Notes: a model not told the origin generated them from the letters alone. A stretch of 64,000 nucleotides of DNA from Rhipicephalus microplus (GCF_043290135.1 NC_134710.1:257502092-257566091), one strand, 5' to 3'. Counted from the stretch's first letter, positions 45,501-53,940 are shown. Numbers and translations are program-made.

Positions 45501-46975
45501 TTTTGATCAGGTTTGAATTTCTCGAGAGTGCTATCAGTATGTGGTAATTCTTTTGTGTGACCTGATAAAAACACTCCTTAATAGCTCATTAGGGCAAGTA
45601 AGCAACTTCTTTAATTCAGTTGGTGTGACCAAGGGATAACTGATTGCTGCAGTATAATGTGCACAATAGTCAATACCATAGGCTGTGCAGCATTAATTAA
45701 TAATATGACTTTCAGTAACACTGCTGGAGATGTGATTGCACGTGCCACACTGGATGCCTGGAAGGATGGCATAGATCGCAGCAAGGTCAGGCTGAATGAC
45801 ATGGAAAAAGTCATTGAGTTGGGGAGCTTCAATGAAAAAGGTAAGGCAGAGGCAGAGTGTCACTTGTAGTAGAATTTTTTATTCGGCCACTACAGCAGCT
45901 GCATTGGTTCAAATTGACGGAGTGCAGAATCACATACTTCATACCTGGCTGTAATGTATAGCTGTGCCAGTGCACATCTAAAAGTTGCAAGTGGCTGAAA
46001 CCACTTTGTATACCCCATATGACTACTACCCCATGTGACCATGTAAATGTAGTGCTTGTTTGTTAGTTTTCACTTGTGTTCTTGACATTCACGTTTCTGC
46101 TTATAAAGTGACTATAACGGGAAGTCGAAAACCACATTTATAATCTAGTGCAAAAAACGACAAGACGGACACAAGAAAGGACACACTACAGGTGTACCAC
46201 AAGTAGTTAAGGGTTTTGATGAAAAGCCTAATTAGAAATTTTCTTATACTTATTTCAGTATAATACTTATTTCATTATAGGTCAATAGTATATTCAAGCA
46301 CAGCGAAGCTTAATCGGAAGACGCATTTTTAACCAACAGACTTGACCTGTATTCTGATACCTCATGAGTTTTATTAAATTCTGTTTGTAAAATGAGGTGA
46401 TTGATTAAACTTTACCTGTTTGGTTTATTTTTACATAATTGACAATGGTGAACACTTTTTTTTTGTCTTCTATGCTGGCTGCATCAGCTTTTAGAATAGC
46501 TTTGCCTTCATGCAGTCTTCCAGCACACTTCCACACATGCTTTGCACCATTTTTATCTGTGCTCTGGGGTCAAGTGTATATTCTGTTACCATTTCAGCAC
46601 AAAGCTGCAATGGTACTTCAGTAGGTGAATAATTTTGGATGTCTGCATTATAATACCGAAGATGCTCTGCTCCATTTTTTTTACATTTGTCATCGCAATC
46701 GTATTTCTGCAGGAGGGCTCTATCGTGCTGACATTGTGCAGAAGAACTTGATTGATGTGTTCGTGCCATTTCTGCCACTTGAAAGGAAACAGATCATGGC
46801 GTGCATCCGAGATGAGTTCAAGCGCCGCAGCCGCACAGCTAACGATAAACTTGTAGAAGACATTGCCAACGAATTGGACTATATACCAGCAGAGTATTCA
46901 CTATACGCTTCGACAGGGTGCAAGAAAATTCACCAAAAGGTGGCTCAACACTTGGGTTTCTCGGAAAAGATATGA
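18351..46975 (+). CDS. Torsin: Torsin (AAA+ ATPase), complete five-exon gene with introns
   Basis: The exons 18351-18567, 25532-25797, 27786-27961, 45716-45840 and 46713-46975 join to 1047 nt: 348 residues plus stop, close to the ~330-340 usual for animal torsins. All introns are GT-AG with matching phases (1, 0, 2, 1). Domains in order: signal peptide (hydrophobic 8-19), a second hydrophobic stretch (about 30-50), an ECC cysteine pair, Walker A GWTGGGKN (115-122) with the torsin-specific Asn, Walker [11 protein letters not shown] (179-188), sensor 1 FLSN (N221) and the GCK motif at 330-332. Family knowledge: torsins sit in the ER lumen and perinuclear space, bind ATP and act with LAP1/LULL1-type activators in nuclear-envelope and membrane homeostasis. 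It is the only intact host gene seen, and its introns hold most of the central transposons. Splice sites are inferred from sequence only. Confidence 0.95.
20976..21194. mobile_element. Foldback / MITE-like element in torsin intron 1
   Basis: The left arm GTGCGCGAGCG…AAGTTGCAAACAG (20976-21038) is inverted at about 21132-21194, roughly 63 nt with about ten mismatches. It is non-coding. Its ends read GTGCGCGAGCG / CGCTCGCGCAC. No convincing target duplication was seen. Confidence 0.6.
21425..21870 (-). mobile_element. Decayed LINE 3'-end fragment, split by Ruka
   Basis: The plus strand shows ATCATCATCATCC then GCAGAATGAAGGCCTCTC, the inverse of a LINE 3' end with a (GAT)n tail. After the Ruka insertion it continues with ATGTCATCAGCCCACTTAAT and onward. 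The same family appears at 50480-50780. Too eroded for a protein call. Confidence 0.5.
21483..21724 (+). mobile_element. Ruka SINE, copy 2
   Basis: Starts GCCCCACCCTGGTGGTCTAG; A box TGGTCTAGTGG and B box GGATCAAATCC are present, then the Ruka body and an ATCAATCAAATAA tail. It is more diverged than copies 1 and 3 (for example AAAGAACTCTAGGTTGTTG). The flanking repeats (CCTCTCTTAATCA / CCCTCAATAATCA) are imperfect, which suggests an older insertion. Confidence 0.85.
22016..22727 (+). mobile_element. piggyBac-like remnant, internally deleted (TTAA-flanked)
   Basis: TTAA at 22012-22015 precedes CCCCTGAAGTG, and the right end is the imperfect inverse AACTTAAGAGG followed by TTAA (22728-22731). 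Inside, one plus frame near 22263-22400 reads acidic and serine-rich ([18 protein letters not shown], stop, then [12 protein letters not shown]), like the N-terminus of piggyBac transposases. No catalytic domain remains. Termini match at about 7 of 11 positions, so this is a moderate call. Confidence 0.5.
23680..23696 (+). repeat. G-rich homopolymer tract in intron 1
   Basis: GGGGGGAGGGG followed by more than ten Gs. A similar A-then-G tract lies at 25079-25100, and another upstream of the gene near 14887. All could form G-quadruplexes in the sense strand. Confidence 0.7.
24278..24467. mobile_element. Tigger/pogo-like MITE (~190 bp) in torsin intron 1
   Basis: The left end CAGTAGACTTTCAGTAAATG(GAA) is inverted at the right end as TTCCATTTAACGAGGGTCTTCTA, matching at 17 of 23 positions. 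TA precedes it (24276-24277) and follows it (24468-24469). The ends resemble pogo/Tigger termini as I remember them. No coding sequence. Confidence 0.6.
25532..25797 (+). CDS. Torsin: Torsin exon 2 (Walker A)
   Basis: Acceptor TTTTGCTGCAG|GTTTAG, donor ACAGA|GTGAGT. Codes for the end of codon 73 through residue 161, including [35 protein letters not shown] (P-loop) and [11 protein letters not shown], all aligned to known torsin blocks. Confidence 0.95.
26430..26620 (+). mobile_element. Old Ruka-related SINE remnant (intron 2)
   Basis: Eroded blocks in SINE order: TTCCCGGCTGTGGTGGCTGC, TAGGGGCACACTAAACAACC, AATCCAGAGTCCCCCACTAC and ATAATGTGGTTTTGACC. The box regions are lost. The tail type equals the minisatellite unit at 28523. 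Confidence 0.6.
27786..27961 (+). CDS. Torsin: Torsin exon 3 (Walker B)
   Basis: Acceptor CACTATGCAG|AAAACA, donor CTCAG|GTAAGT. Codes for residues 162-219 and two bases of 220: [34 protein letters not shown] and YRKSIFIFL. It runs into sensor 1 across the 17.8-kb intron 3. Confidence 0.95.
28523..28895 (+). repeat. Minisatellite of four ~97-bp SINE-tail units
   Basis: Units start at 28523, 28620, 28716 and 28816 (lengths 97, 96, 100 and ~80). Each has the order GAGCCTC-type, CACTATG, GGCATCATAATCAT, GTGGTTTTGACACATAAAACC, TCAGAATTAAGT, then AGCATTAGGTATTAATAA. This is the 3' part of a Ruka-related SINE. A single upstream block GTGCACATTAAAAATCACCA (28492-28511) belongs to the body of the first unit, so one inserted SINE probably expanded its tail in tandem. 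Confidence 0.85.
28896..29370. other. Intron 3 sequence without recognised genes
   Basis: GAAAATAAAAAACAGTG (28931) and CACTGTTTTATTTTC (about 28999) form an imperfect inverted pair of about 80 bp span. Otherwise nothing was recognised. Confidence 0.4.
29371..29584 (+). mobile_element. Ruka SINE, eroded copy, truncated by Gypsy-2
   Basis: Blocks GTTTGATCCCGGCTGCGG, TTAAAGAACACTAGATAGTC, CCCTCCACTATGGTGTCTCT and GGTTTTGGGACATAAAACC are in Ruka order. It is cut at 29584, where the Gypsy-2 end begins with TGTAGTG, so Gypsy-2 inserted into it. Confidence 0.7.
29585..31449 (-). other. Gypsy-2 3' non-coding region, probable 3' LTR
   Basis: There is no pol homology. On the plus strand the segment starts TGTAGTGATACGTATCGCG, fitting the CA-end of a minus-strand LTR. 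The segment 29600-30380 is GC-rich. The other LTR border and polypurine tract could not be placed; no perfect inverse of CACTACA was found in 30400-31450. Confidence 0.5.
31450..32008 (-). pseudogene. Gypsy-2 integrase C-terminal part
   Basis: Frame 32008-31649 has [20 protein letters not shown] and [19 protein letters not shown]. Frame 31695-31450 has [20 protein letters not shown], a GPY/F-like module, so the two are joined by a frameshift near 31690. This module binds DNA or chromatin in Ty3/Gypsy integrases. Confidence 0.8.
32026..32986 (-). pseudogene. Gypsy-2 integrase zinc finger and DDE core
   Basis: Zinc finger: [18 protein letters not shown] … CCRSCRVC in frame 32986-32441. Core: [13 protein letters not shown] with the first Asp (32437-32237), then [15 protein letters not shown] with the second Asp and [17 protein letters not shown] with the catalytic Glu (32244-32026). 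A stop near 32441 and a frame change near 32240 break it. All three catalytic residues survive. A ~70-bp internal tandem repeat (about 32711-32840) covers the ERRDAAC…AAGAN peptide. Confidence 0.85.
32711..32840. repeat. Tandem repeat inside Gypsy-2 integrase N-terminal region
   Basis: CGCCCGCTGCAGAACAAGCA and GCGTCACGGCGCTCCGCCTC recur in two near-identical ~66-bp copies. On the minus strand they duplicate the peptide [17 protein letters not shown] in frame. Confidence 0.75.
33090..33480 (-). pseudogene. Gypsy-2 RNase H domain, C-terminal part
   Basis: Frame 33359-33090 reads [20 protein letters not shown] and [15 protein letters not shown], the last catalytic-Asp context of Ty3-type RNase H. 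Just upstream (33480-33360), [17 protein letters not shown] is in a neighbouring frame, so there is a break near 33360. Confidence 0.8.
33700..34483 (-). pseudogene. Gypsy-2 reverse transcriptase
   Basis: Frame 34483-34187: [20 protein letters not shown] and [19 protein letters not shown]. Frame 34206-33700: [13 protein letters not shown] (first catalytic Asp), [22 protein letters not shown] block and [16 protein letters not shown] (YxDD). One frame change at about 34200 splits the gene. Confidence 0.9.
34560..35465 (-). pseudogene. Gypsy-2 Gag zinc knuckle and retropepsin
   Basis: Frame 35465-35052 contains [14 protein letters not shown], a CX2CX4HX4C knuckle that binds RNA, then [13 protein letters not shown], the protease site with DTG altered to DTR, which should abolish activity. 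Frame 35000-34638 contains [16 protein letters not shown], the protease end. About 60 bp between them are out of frame. Confidence 0.8.
35474..35513 (+). repeat. (ATT)n microsatellite at the Gypsy-2 breakpoint
   Basis: About 13 ATT/ACT units. Gypsy-2 coding homology ends directly before it. Confidence 0.9.
35640..35765 (+). repeat. Eroded copy of the I-clade LINE 3' region
   Basis: ATTGGTAAGCTGCCAGTCAC, ACAACTTGGAAATGCTTGCC and GTGCACTTCCTTGCTTATTG match 41666-41745 (for example ACATTGGTAAGCTGCGTCAC, TGCACTTCTTTGCTTATCG) in the same orientation. Confidence 0.65.
35790..38142. other. 2.3-kb intronic stretch, possible unrecognised element
   Basis: Starts TTTTAAGGGGGGACACGGGTC and is partly GC-rich (36120-36980). 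AATAAA at 37131-37136 follows a T-rich run. No protein homology and no matching inverse terminus were found. It could be a decayed DNA transposon, but this is unproven. A short duplicated motif ACGTTGCCAAAC lies at 38110-38142, beside the LINE. Confidence 0.35.
38143..41298 (+). pseudogene. I-clade LINE ORF2: endonuclease end, RT, RNase H, zinc knuckle
   Basis: The copy begins inside the endonuclease (…[15 protein letters not shown], near 38210-38245). The connector with [12 protein letters not shown] follows to a frameshift at about 38810. RT blocks: [20 protein letters not shown] (to 39142), a second frameshift, then [27 protein letters not shown] and the YVDD box ([13 protein letters not shown]) at 39312-39764. 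From 39718 a third frame carries the thumb, an RNase H domain ([41 protein letters not shown]) and a final [17 protein letters not shown] knuckle. RT plus RNase H indicates the I group. The first RNase H Asp is Asn here. The copy is 5'-truncated and dead. Confidence 0.88.
41299..41900 (+). other. I-clade LINE 3' UTR
   Basis: Non-coding sequence after the stop at 41296-41298, with a segment (41640-41745) also found at 35640. The end of the element and a target duplication were not found; it runs close to the next element, which begins at about 41945. Confidence 0.5.
41920..44793 (-). pseudogene. RTE ORF: AP endonuclease and reverse transcriptase
   Basis: A single frame holds from 44793 to 41920 apart from three stop codons (44253-44251 TAG, 44034-44032 TGA, 43041-43039 TAA). 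Endonuclease blocks: [43 protein letters not shown] and [13 protein letters not shown] blocks: [63 protein letters not shown] and [11 protein letters not shown] (catalytic FADD), then [12 protein letters not shown] and [18 protein letters not shown]. These are RTE-type features. Otherwise undamaged for ~950 codons, so a young inactivation. Confidence 0.9.
44905..44984 (-). promoter_or_regulatory. tRNA-like head at the RTE 5' end (pol III boxes)
   Basis: The minus strand reads GCAGCGATGGCGTAGTGG (A box TGGCGTAGTGG, 44974-44964), an anticodon-like segment with CTCGCATGC and a B box GGTTCATATCC (44930-44920). It resembles tRNA-Ala. It leads without a break into the LINE 5' region, so it looks like part of the element and may supply an internal promoter. 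An old SINE fused there is the alternative. Confidence 0.65.
45716..45840 (+). CDS. Torsin: Torsin exon 4 (sensor 1 region)
   Basis: Acceptor ATGACTTTCAG|TAACAC, donor AAAAG|GTAAGG. Completes S220 and gives N221 of the FLSN sensor 1, then [20 protein letters not shown] and [13 protein letters not shown], the conserved torsin lid start. Confidence 0.95.
46713..46975 (+). CDS. Torsin: Torsin exon 5 (C-terminal lid, GCK motif)
   Basis: Acceptor TATTTCTGCAG|GAGGGC; an alternative AG three bases on would drop one Gly. [20 protein letters not shown], then the helical lid and [10 protein letters not shown] with the conserved GCK (330-332), ending at TGA 46973-46975. Confidence 0.95.
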
Positions 46976-49739
46976 GTTGTGACTTTCTTCTTGAGGCCTT
47001 TTTACTAGTACTCGGGAATTGCACTTGCTTTCTAGAAAGTGAGCACTACAAAAATAGGCTTCTTTCTTTTCTCTGCTTCTTTATGTCGGCACAAGCAATG
47101 GTTTTGTTTGCCCTTTGAGTTAACAATACTGCGTGCATCAGTTGACACTATTGCTGGCTTAGATTCATTTTGTGTTGTCGCCACCTGAACAGTGCCTACA
47201 TTTGAGGACCATTTACATGGGTGTAGAGAGATAGTGTGTGTGCAGGTGAGATTATACTGGTACCTTCACCAACCCCAAACTGCACAAAGAAATCAGTTTG
47301 TTCACCTTTAGCCTTCTGCACACATGCTTCTGTTTATACTAATTCTGCGCATCTTATGAATCACGTTTTGTATTCTTTGTAATCAGAAGCAGTGTTAAGT
47401 TTGGGCCAGTATTTGGCTTCATCACAGCATAGATTTGGTGCAAGTGCAATTTCTGGATACTGGTGTCACTTATATGAAAGACCGTTGTGAGAGATGCGTT
47501 GGTTCAAGCCTGGTGCTTGATATTGCTCATCTAGGTATGGTACTCTCAATAATTTCAATTTCATACGTTCAACAACAAAAAAAAACCATGTCCTGTAAAA
47601 TAGGCAGTCACTCTGAATGTTTTTTGTGTGCATTGTGTGTGCTATTGCTTTTTATTATTTAAGTATCTTGGCACGTAATGAATATGATGAACATGCAGGA
47701 TGAATTGAAAGGATGTGAATCTGAAGGATAATTATGAATGTAAAGTAGTGGTATGTGAGCATAAAGTAGACAAGGTAAATAGATATGCTGATTTCATGTG
47801 ACTCTGTTTGCTATTGTCGTCCAACTTGTGCAGCAACTTGTGGACAAGGAAAAGAAATTAAAATGTGTCAACGTCATGGGGCTCTTTTTTTTTTACTTTG
47901 ATAATGATGTGTAGCTTCTGGAGCTCTGATTTACAGCGGTCAATTTTTTTCAATTTTGCACTAGTTGTGCAAAACATGCTCTCAGTTTGTTTTTATGATC
48001 TTTTCCTCTATTTTAATCAAATTGCCACTTTTCTTGATATAACTTCTGTTGAAGCAAGTCTTAATTTATTTTCATGATCAGTTTTTTTATTTACTCTAGA
48101 TAGACTCAAATATTTTAGTACCAAAGCACGTAAAACAAGAACGGACCCAGATATCAAGAGAAACATATGGCCTTATTCCATAAAAGACATCTACAATCGA
48201 ACCTTGAAATACATAGTATGTCTCAAGGTGATAGAAACTTTGAAAAAAGTTTGTCTCAAGGTGATGGAAATCAGTCATCATTGTCAAGAAACAATCATTG
48301 ACTCAATGGAGCAAGCACTCAAATGCATACACTATGTTTTTCTGTCTTTTCGTGGAGGTAACCGGATTTAAAATGTGATAGTGGTCATACATGGTATTGG
48401 CAACTAGCAATGGGGCACACAAGAATGAGTGCAACAGTGGTCATTGTTACTATAATTGTCACAGTCAGTATTTTTATTTCATGTATAAATTCAATTTTCT
48501 ATTACTGTAGAAGACTTTAATGTGTGCACCACTCTTGGTGCCCTGAAACCGGCCTGAACCTTAAGCACTTGTCAACCTATTTTGGTGTCAGCTGAAACAT
48601 GGCTGAGCTGTTAGAGTAAATGCTTGATTCAGTCATTCTCACTCTGGAAGTTTATTGTTGGAATGATATGCTGAAGCTGATAAATGCTTGCATCACACTG
48701 AATCTACAGCATAAATTGAGAGTCTGGACAACAATTAACATATCATATTTTATTTGCAGTCCTATGTTTAAATAGTTATAGTTCATGTGGTTCTGTTGTT
48801 TATGGGTATTTCAGACATTGAGGCTTATCTGCTGGCCTGTTTATTACTTGTAAAGCTTTGTGAATCATTAGCAGTTTAAAAACATGTTAAGATTAACCAT
48901 CATATTGGTGTTTCACTCCACACAGGCAACAGAGATATGCTGCTCGCATATTTTTCGGTTGTTTGACAGGACCTTCTGTATGTGCAGGCTGTGCAACAAA
49001 ACAGATAAGGTCAGTCAAACTAGTTTATACTATTGGCTACCAAATATAGCAGGCAATGTTTGCATCATCCTTCCATATTCCCAACTTTGCTAGTAGCTTA
49101 AGCTTAAAAAAAAAAGGTACATGTTGCTTTAAGTGCTCTGTCTCTAGTCGTGTGAGAACTTCTGCCTTAACAAGTGTGTGCTGAATTTTGAAAATGTCTA
49201 CCATTTTGTATAGGCTGTGAGATGAGCACTCATGCCTTGCATCTGGGCATTTTGCCAGGTGATTTTTTTTTTTCAGCTATATAGTGAGAAGTGATTTCTA
49301 AATGCTTTTTCTCCTTCAAGAGCTTGTTACTGGGCATAGAGCTTGTGTTTTTCTGTTTTTAGGAATGTTTTTAAGGCATTGCATGCCTGTCTTGTTGCAA
49401 ATGCCTTGTTATATAAGTGATACAATCCAGTTGTCAAGGTAAACATTTTTTGTGAAGTGATATTTTGAAGTGTACAGTATGCTTTTGTAACATGTGGGAT
49501 AGTGTGTTTTACTAAATTTATAATTGTATCATTTGTGTGTAATAAATTTTTGTCTATTAGATCTCCATTGAAGTAAAGCCTGGAATGTTGCAAATTTATC
49601 CATGAGATTCACTCTAAAACATTGAATGTTTTTGTCGCTTGTAAGAACTGCAAGACTTGCAGGGGCGGAAGCTATATACCAGTTGTACTATCCTATTCTA
49701 AATCATTTATAGTGTGCTAGCCTGCTCCAAAGCACATGC
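46976..49739 (+). other. Torsin: Torsin 3' UTR and downstream gene-free DNA
   Basis: No further coding region. The 3' UTR probably runs to the ATTAAA at 47857. Beyond it the DNA is AT-rich, with a repeated TCTCAAGGTGATxGAAA motif near 48222-48270 and a clear AATAAA near 49540 that could be an alternative end. Confidence 0.5.
47857..47862 (+). terminator. Torsin: Candidate torsin poly-A signal ATTAAA
   Basis: ATTAAA followed within about 20 nt by GTCATGGGGCTC and a T run (TTTTTTTTTT from about 47885), a suitable downstream element, about 880 nt after the stop codon. Confidence 0.4.
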
Positions 49740-49743
49740 GCAC

Positions 49744-50279
49744 TGTGGGGTCTCGAATTGGCAAGCGAGCGCCACGCTCTTGAAGTGAACGGACACAGTA
49801 GACACAGTCGGTACAAACCAAAGAACAATAAATATTTATTTAACTAATGTAGGCGATGATATCGTCCGCCGAATCGATACATCAGTAATGAACACGCTAG
49901 GACATTGTTACACAATAACACAACAAACACACAACATGAGAACACACAAAAGGCGGCGTCGCCAACGCTTCACTCACCACGTGGGCCTACCGCAGGCGGC
50001 CCGCGGTGCCGTCCACGGCAGACCCACTGCCAGAGACAACCGTTTGCAGTAACCACCACGCGCAGAAAAGGCTCTCTCAACCCTCGCCCACCACCAAGGC
50101 TCGCTTCCGCCAGGGGTCACTGCCGGCCCTACCCCATGATGATGATGACGATAGTGTTGCTCAACGCGAATACAACGCCACCTCTCGCCCGGCGGTCGTC
50201 ACCCGAAATGCGGCTTAGAGGCAAGACACGTGTGCCACACAGCGCAAACAACTGTACAGGGGGTGTCAGCACCCCCACA
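49744..50279 (-). mobile_element. Solo LTR of an LTR retrotransposon (536 bp)
   Basis: Bounded by TGTGGGGT … ACCCCCACA inverted ends and flanked by the 4-bp repeat GCAC (49740-49743 and 50280-50283). On the minus strand AATAAATATTTATT sits ~85 bp before the end, giving the orientation. No pol sequence adjoins it, so the internal part was lost by LTR-LTR recombination. The 178-codon plus frame inside it is not a gene. Confidence 0.85.
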
Positions 50280-50479
50280 GCACATACATGTAAATTCGCA
50301 ATTGTTAAAACTTGTGGAACGCAAAACGAAGGGAAAGGGACAAGGCTGGCAGCTACACAAGTCTTTTCTGGAATACACATGCACTTAATTAATCAGGAGT
50401 ATCCTTTCTGCTCTGCCTTTACATGCTCCAAACTCATTTGAATAAGGACAGAAACACTTGTTATTTGATATGGTCATTT

Positions 50480-50780
50480 GCCATCATTACCAGCCTATTT
50501 TGTGTCCACTACCGGACGAAAGCCTCTCCCAACGATCACTAGTTTACCTTATCTTGTGAAAGACAATACTGCCATTTTGTGGCTACAAATTTCTTAATTA
50601 TCCCACCTAACTCTCTGCCATTCCAGGCTACACATCCCATCCTCCGGTATTCATTTCGTTGATCTCTATGACCATCCGTTAACAGTTCTCTGCATTTCTC
50701 AGTGAACCTAAAGCATTGTCCGCCTGTCTAGCCACTCATGTTTTCATGCTCTCGTGTTCATTTGGTCTACCTAGTATATA
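50480..50780 (-). mobile_element. Decayed LINE 3'-end fragment
   Basis: The plus strand reads GCCATCATTACCAGCC, GTCCACTACCGGACGAAAGC, then TTATCCCACCTAACTCTCTG and onward, the same arrangement as at 21425-21870. Only the 3' non-coding and C-terminal remnant survives. Confidence 0.5.
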
Positions 50781-51049
50781 GTATGCGCATACCACAGCCG
50801 ATTTTCATAACATTGTGAAAAATATAGGCGAAACTGCAGTGGGTTAACCGACACCTCCTCATGACATGTATGCATCTTGTGATCCCATATTTTGGATATA
50901 TTAACGAGTTGTATAAAGACGTAAACTAGTTGTCACTCGGCGTTCGTGATGTCTACCTTTTTGTCCTTCGTTCAGACCATTCTAATCACATCACAATTCA
51001 AAGTAATCACATGTTGTTTATTATAACCTCTTTTATATTTTTGGAGCCA

Positions 51050-51288
51050 GCCCCGCGGTGGTGGTCTTGTGGCTAAGGTACTCGGCTGCTGACCCGTAGT
51101 TCGTGGGATCAAATCCCGGCTGCGGCGGCTGCATTTCCGATGGAGGCGGAAATGTTGTAGGCCCGTGTGCTCAGATTTGGGTGCACGTTAAAGAACCCCA
51201 GGTTGTCGAAATTTCCGAAGCCCTCCACTATGGCGTCTCTCATAGTCATATGGTGGTTTTGGGACGTTAAACCCCACATATCTATCAA
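51050..51288 (+). mobile_element. Ruka SINE, copy 3 (16-bp target duplication)
   Basis: GCCCCGCGGTGGTGGTCTTG start, B box GGATCAAATCC, the full Ruka body and an ATCTATCAA tail. The perfect direct repeat TATATTTTTGGAGCCA lies at 51034-51049 and 51289-51304. Confidence 0.92.
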
Positions 51289-51304
51289 TATATTTTTGGA
51301 GCCA

Positions 51305-52880
51305 TCTTCCTGGGCCATTTTCTCCCACTTCTGTAAGTTGAAGGTTGAGATCAGCAATAATGTTGATGAAAATATATGACCAAATTCAACTTGTCGGTGG
51401 TAGTAGAGGCAGTTTTTAGATACTTGCATACAACTTGTAGCAACCGATTTTGGCTCTCTGCCGTTATGTGAGCGACATTGTTTTCATTCAATTTCAATCC
51501 AATCACTTAGCTGTCTGCCAATCTTACAAGTAACTGTGCATCCTTTGGTTGTGTACTAACAATCGGCGACTTTGAACGTTCTCCATGTAAACAACTAGGA
51601 CAGTTGAAATGTTCCAAAAAATGTTTGTCGATGACCTCAAGATTATACCCCTGTCACACTGGTGAAAGTAAGTGCACTTTGAGTGCACTTTCTAGTGCAA
51701 TCACATGCTATTGCACAGGAGCACTTAGTGGCACTTGCTGTAGAATGCACTCATCTGCGAGTGTGTTCAATGAAGCCACTTTGCTGTGTTGAAATGTATA
51801 GCCTCAGTAGCAGTGACTAAAAAGTAAAGTATTATTGAAAGGCAGACTGGTTCATGATTATTATGTCATGATGTTAATTGGTGCAAGGGCCAGCTGTGGC
51901 CAAATAATACCATAACTGAGAGTTATATTTCATTGGTAAACAATAACCTTCAATAATAAGATGTGACAGAACTGTACAAGGTATTAAAATCAGGTGCTCA
52001 TTAAAGTATATAAGAAAGTAGAGTCATTGCATCTCAAGTGTGTTTGTGGTCACTCGATATCCTCCAATCCTGATGAGAGAAATCATACTGACATATTTGG
52101 ACTTTTATTAAAAGAATATTTCCCAAAAAACTTTTTTTGATGCTGTGAGGGTGCTACAAACCATGTACAAAGACTTGAAACTGTGTCATGCATAATAATT
52201 CATACAAAATTATTGCATCAAGCTATTACAGTGACACATTTTTTTTTCCTGTTGTGCAGAGAAGCCAACCTTTCTTGGTGATGACAGTTCATTAATTATT
52301 GTTTCAATTTACACTATCTTTGGCCTTTAGGAATTATAAAAAAAATGCTGGTTTCTGAACATTTCTTACCAAGAAAATATTCTGGAAGATCACATGCATT
52401 GTGGGAATCGATTACATGTGAATTAGTCAGCGAGGAGCTACTTATGCTGCACTTTGAGCCGAGTCTTACTAGGTGTATTGACACCTCCGTATAATTTGAG
52501 TAGTCGTATGCATATTGCAGACTTGCTATGCATGTTGACTACTCTAATGTCCAAACAGTAGCTCATTGTCTGACATAACACCGCACTTGTGTTACAGCAC
52601 AGACATCCCCTTTGTCAAAAGTATGTATACGCTCCATTTGTTCGCGTTTGTAGGCTACATTAAAATGGCTAACTGCAAAATACGGTAAGGTTTTCTTTTG
52701 TTGAACTCACATAAGGTGTCTTGCAAGGTTTTCAGTGTAATTTTGCACTGTTCTGGGTTGCTAAAGACTGAATAACATGTAGTGCATATGATACCTACCT
52801 GCACACTATGCACTGCGGTATGCTGGTACTATTGGATGAGAGTTGCAACGTGGGCTTGTTGGTGATGCATATGAAAGAAT
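51305..52880. other. Gene-free AT-rich DNA
   Basis: No recognised coding sequence. A GTGCACTT-type motif repeats near 51673-51745. Confidence 0.5.
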
Positions 52881-52996
52881 TTTTTGTAGCACGAGGCAAA
52901 ATAGAGAAACAGGAAGGAATAGACTGACAAGACAGAGCCCTCTGTCCTGTCAGTCTATCCCTTCCTATTTTCATATTTTGCCTCGTGCTACAAAAA
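52881..52996. repeat. Long hairpin: 57-nt arms, 2-nt centre
   Basis: TTTTTGTAGCACGAGGCAAA… (52881-52937) is inverted at 52940-52996, with about six mismatches. The outer 20 bases are perfect. Confidence 0.85.
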
Positions 52997-53504
52997 ATTT
53001 CTTCGAGTACTATATTGGGGTCAAATGAAACCTGAACAGCGGCAAGCATTCGCAGTGGCATAATGTGCACTGCCCAGTTATATCACCATGAAAAAGGGTG
53101 CACGTTCGCAGTGCTGCCAAACTGGATGTGTTCGCATGTCAACAGTGATGACTGGAAGGTGTGCACTATACCACTGCAACTGCTTGCAGCTGTTTGGGTT
53201 TCATTTGATTTCAATAGTGCATGCCGTACGTGACTATAGGAAAGAGTTTCATGGCGTATGTGACCGGCATGTGATGTTATTCAGTCATGTTATTGATGTC
53301 ATGACATGTCAGTCATGTTCATCATGCAGTCTCATCCTCCTCTGCCAATCTTGATGTACACCAAGTAAAGGAGATGACTACAAGAGCACCTAGAGGTAGG
53401 CGACTAAATATATAGACAGATAAAATGGTCAAGGGCCATTGCTTATCAAAGAAATGCTTCGCATTGAAAAGCTAAATCTTTCATGAGGTTATATTCACAT
53501 CATG

Positions 53505-53940
53505 AGGCATACAGGTACGCTGCCAATTTTTTTGAAAGGGAACATTGGTGAGCCTGGCCTACGCGTTCCGACGACTGCTGGCAGCACGTTCAAGCAAGAG
53601 TGAGGGCAACCACAGCCTTTTTTAGCGTCATCTTGAGGCGAGCAAAACAAGCAGTCACTGGTGATATTGATATGAAACCACTGGCAAGATCTAACCCCCT
53701 CCCTCTTCAAGAAGATTACGCTAGAGGCCGGTAATCGCCTTGAAGGGGGAAGGGGTTGGAATCTTGCCTCTGGTTTCATATCACGAATGACTGCTTGTTT
53801 TGCTCGCCTTGAGATGATGCGAAAGAGGCTGTAATTGCTTTCGCTCCCGCTTAAATGCGCTGACAGCAGCTGCCCGAGCGTGTAGGCCACGCGCTGCCGT
53901 GTCTTCTTTCATAAAAGTTGACAGTGTACATGTGCAGAGC
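53505..53940. mobile_element. Foldback element, ~200-nt arms
   Basis: The inner arms GGCGAGCAAAACAAGCAGTC … CCCTCTTCAAG (53637-53711) and CTTGAAGGGGGAAGG … GCTCGCC (about 53738-53808) are inverted copies with a ~26-nt loop. The similarity continues outward through CAGCC, GTGGCCTACRCG and TTTTTGAAAG to about 53510 and 53935. The arms are roughly 75-80% identical by eye. No transposase frame is present. Confidence 0.7.

Noticed and set aside
49905..50441. 178-codon plus-strand frame
   Set aside because: Runs through the solo LTR and past its end, so it cannot be a conserved gene.
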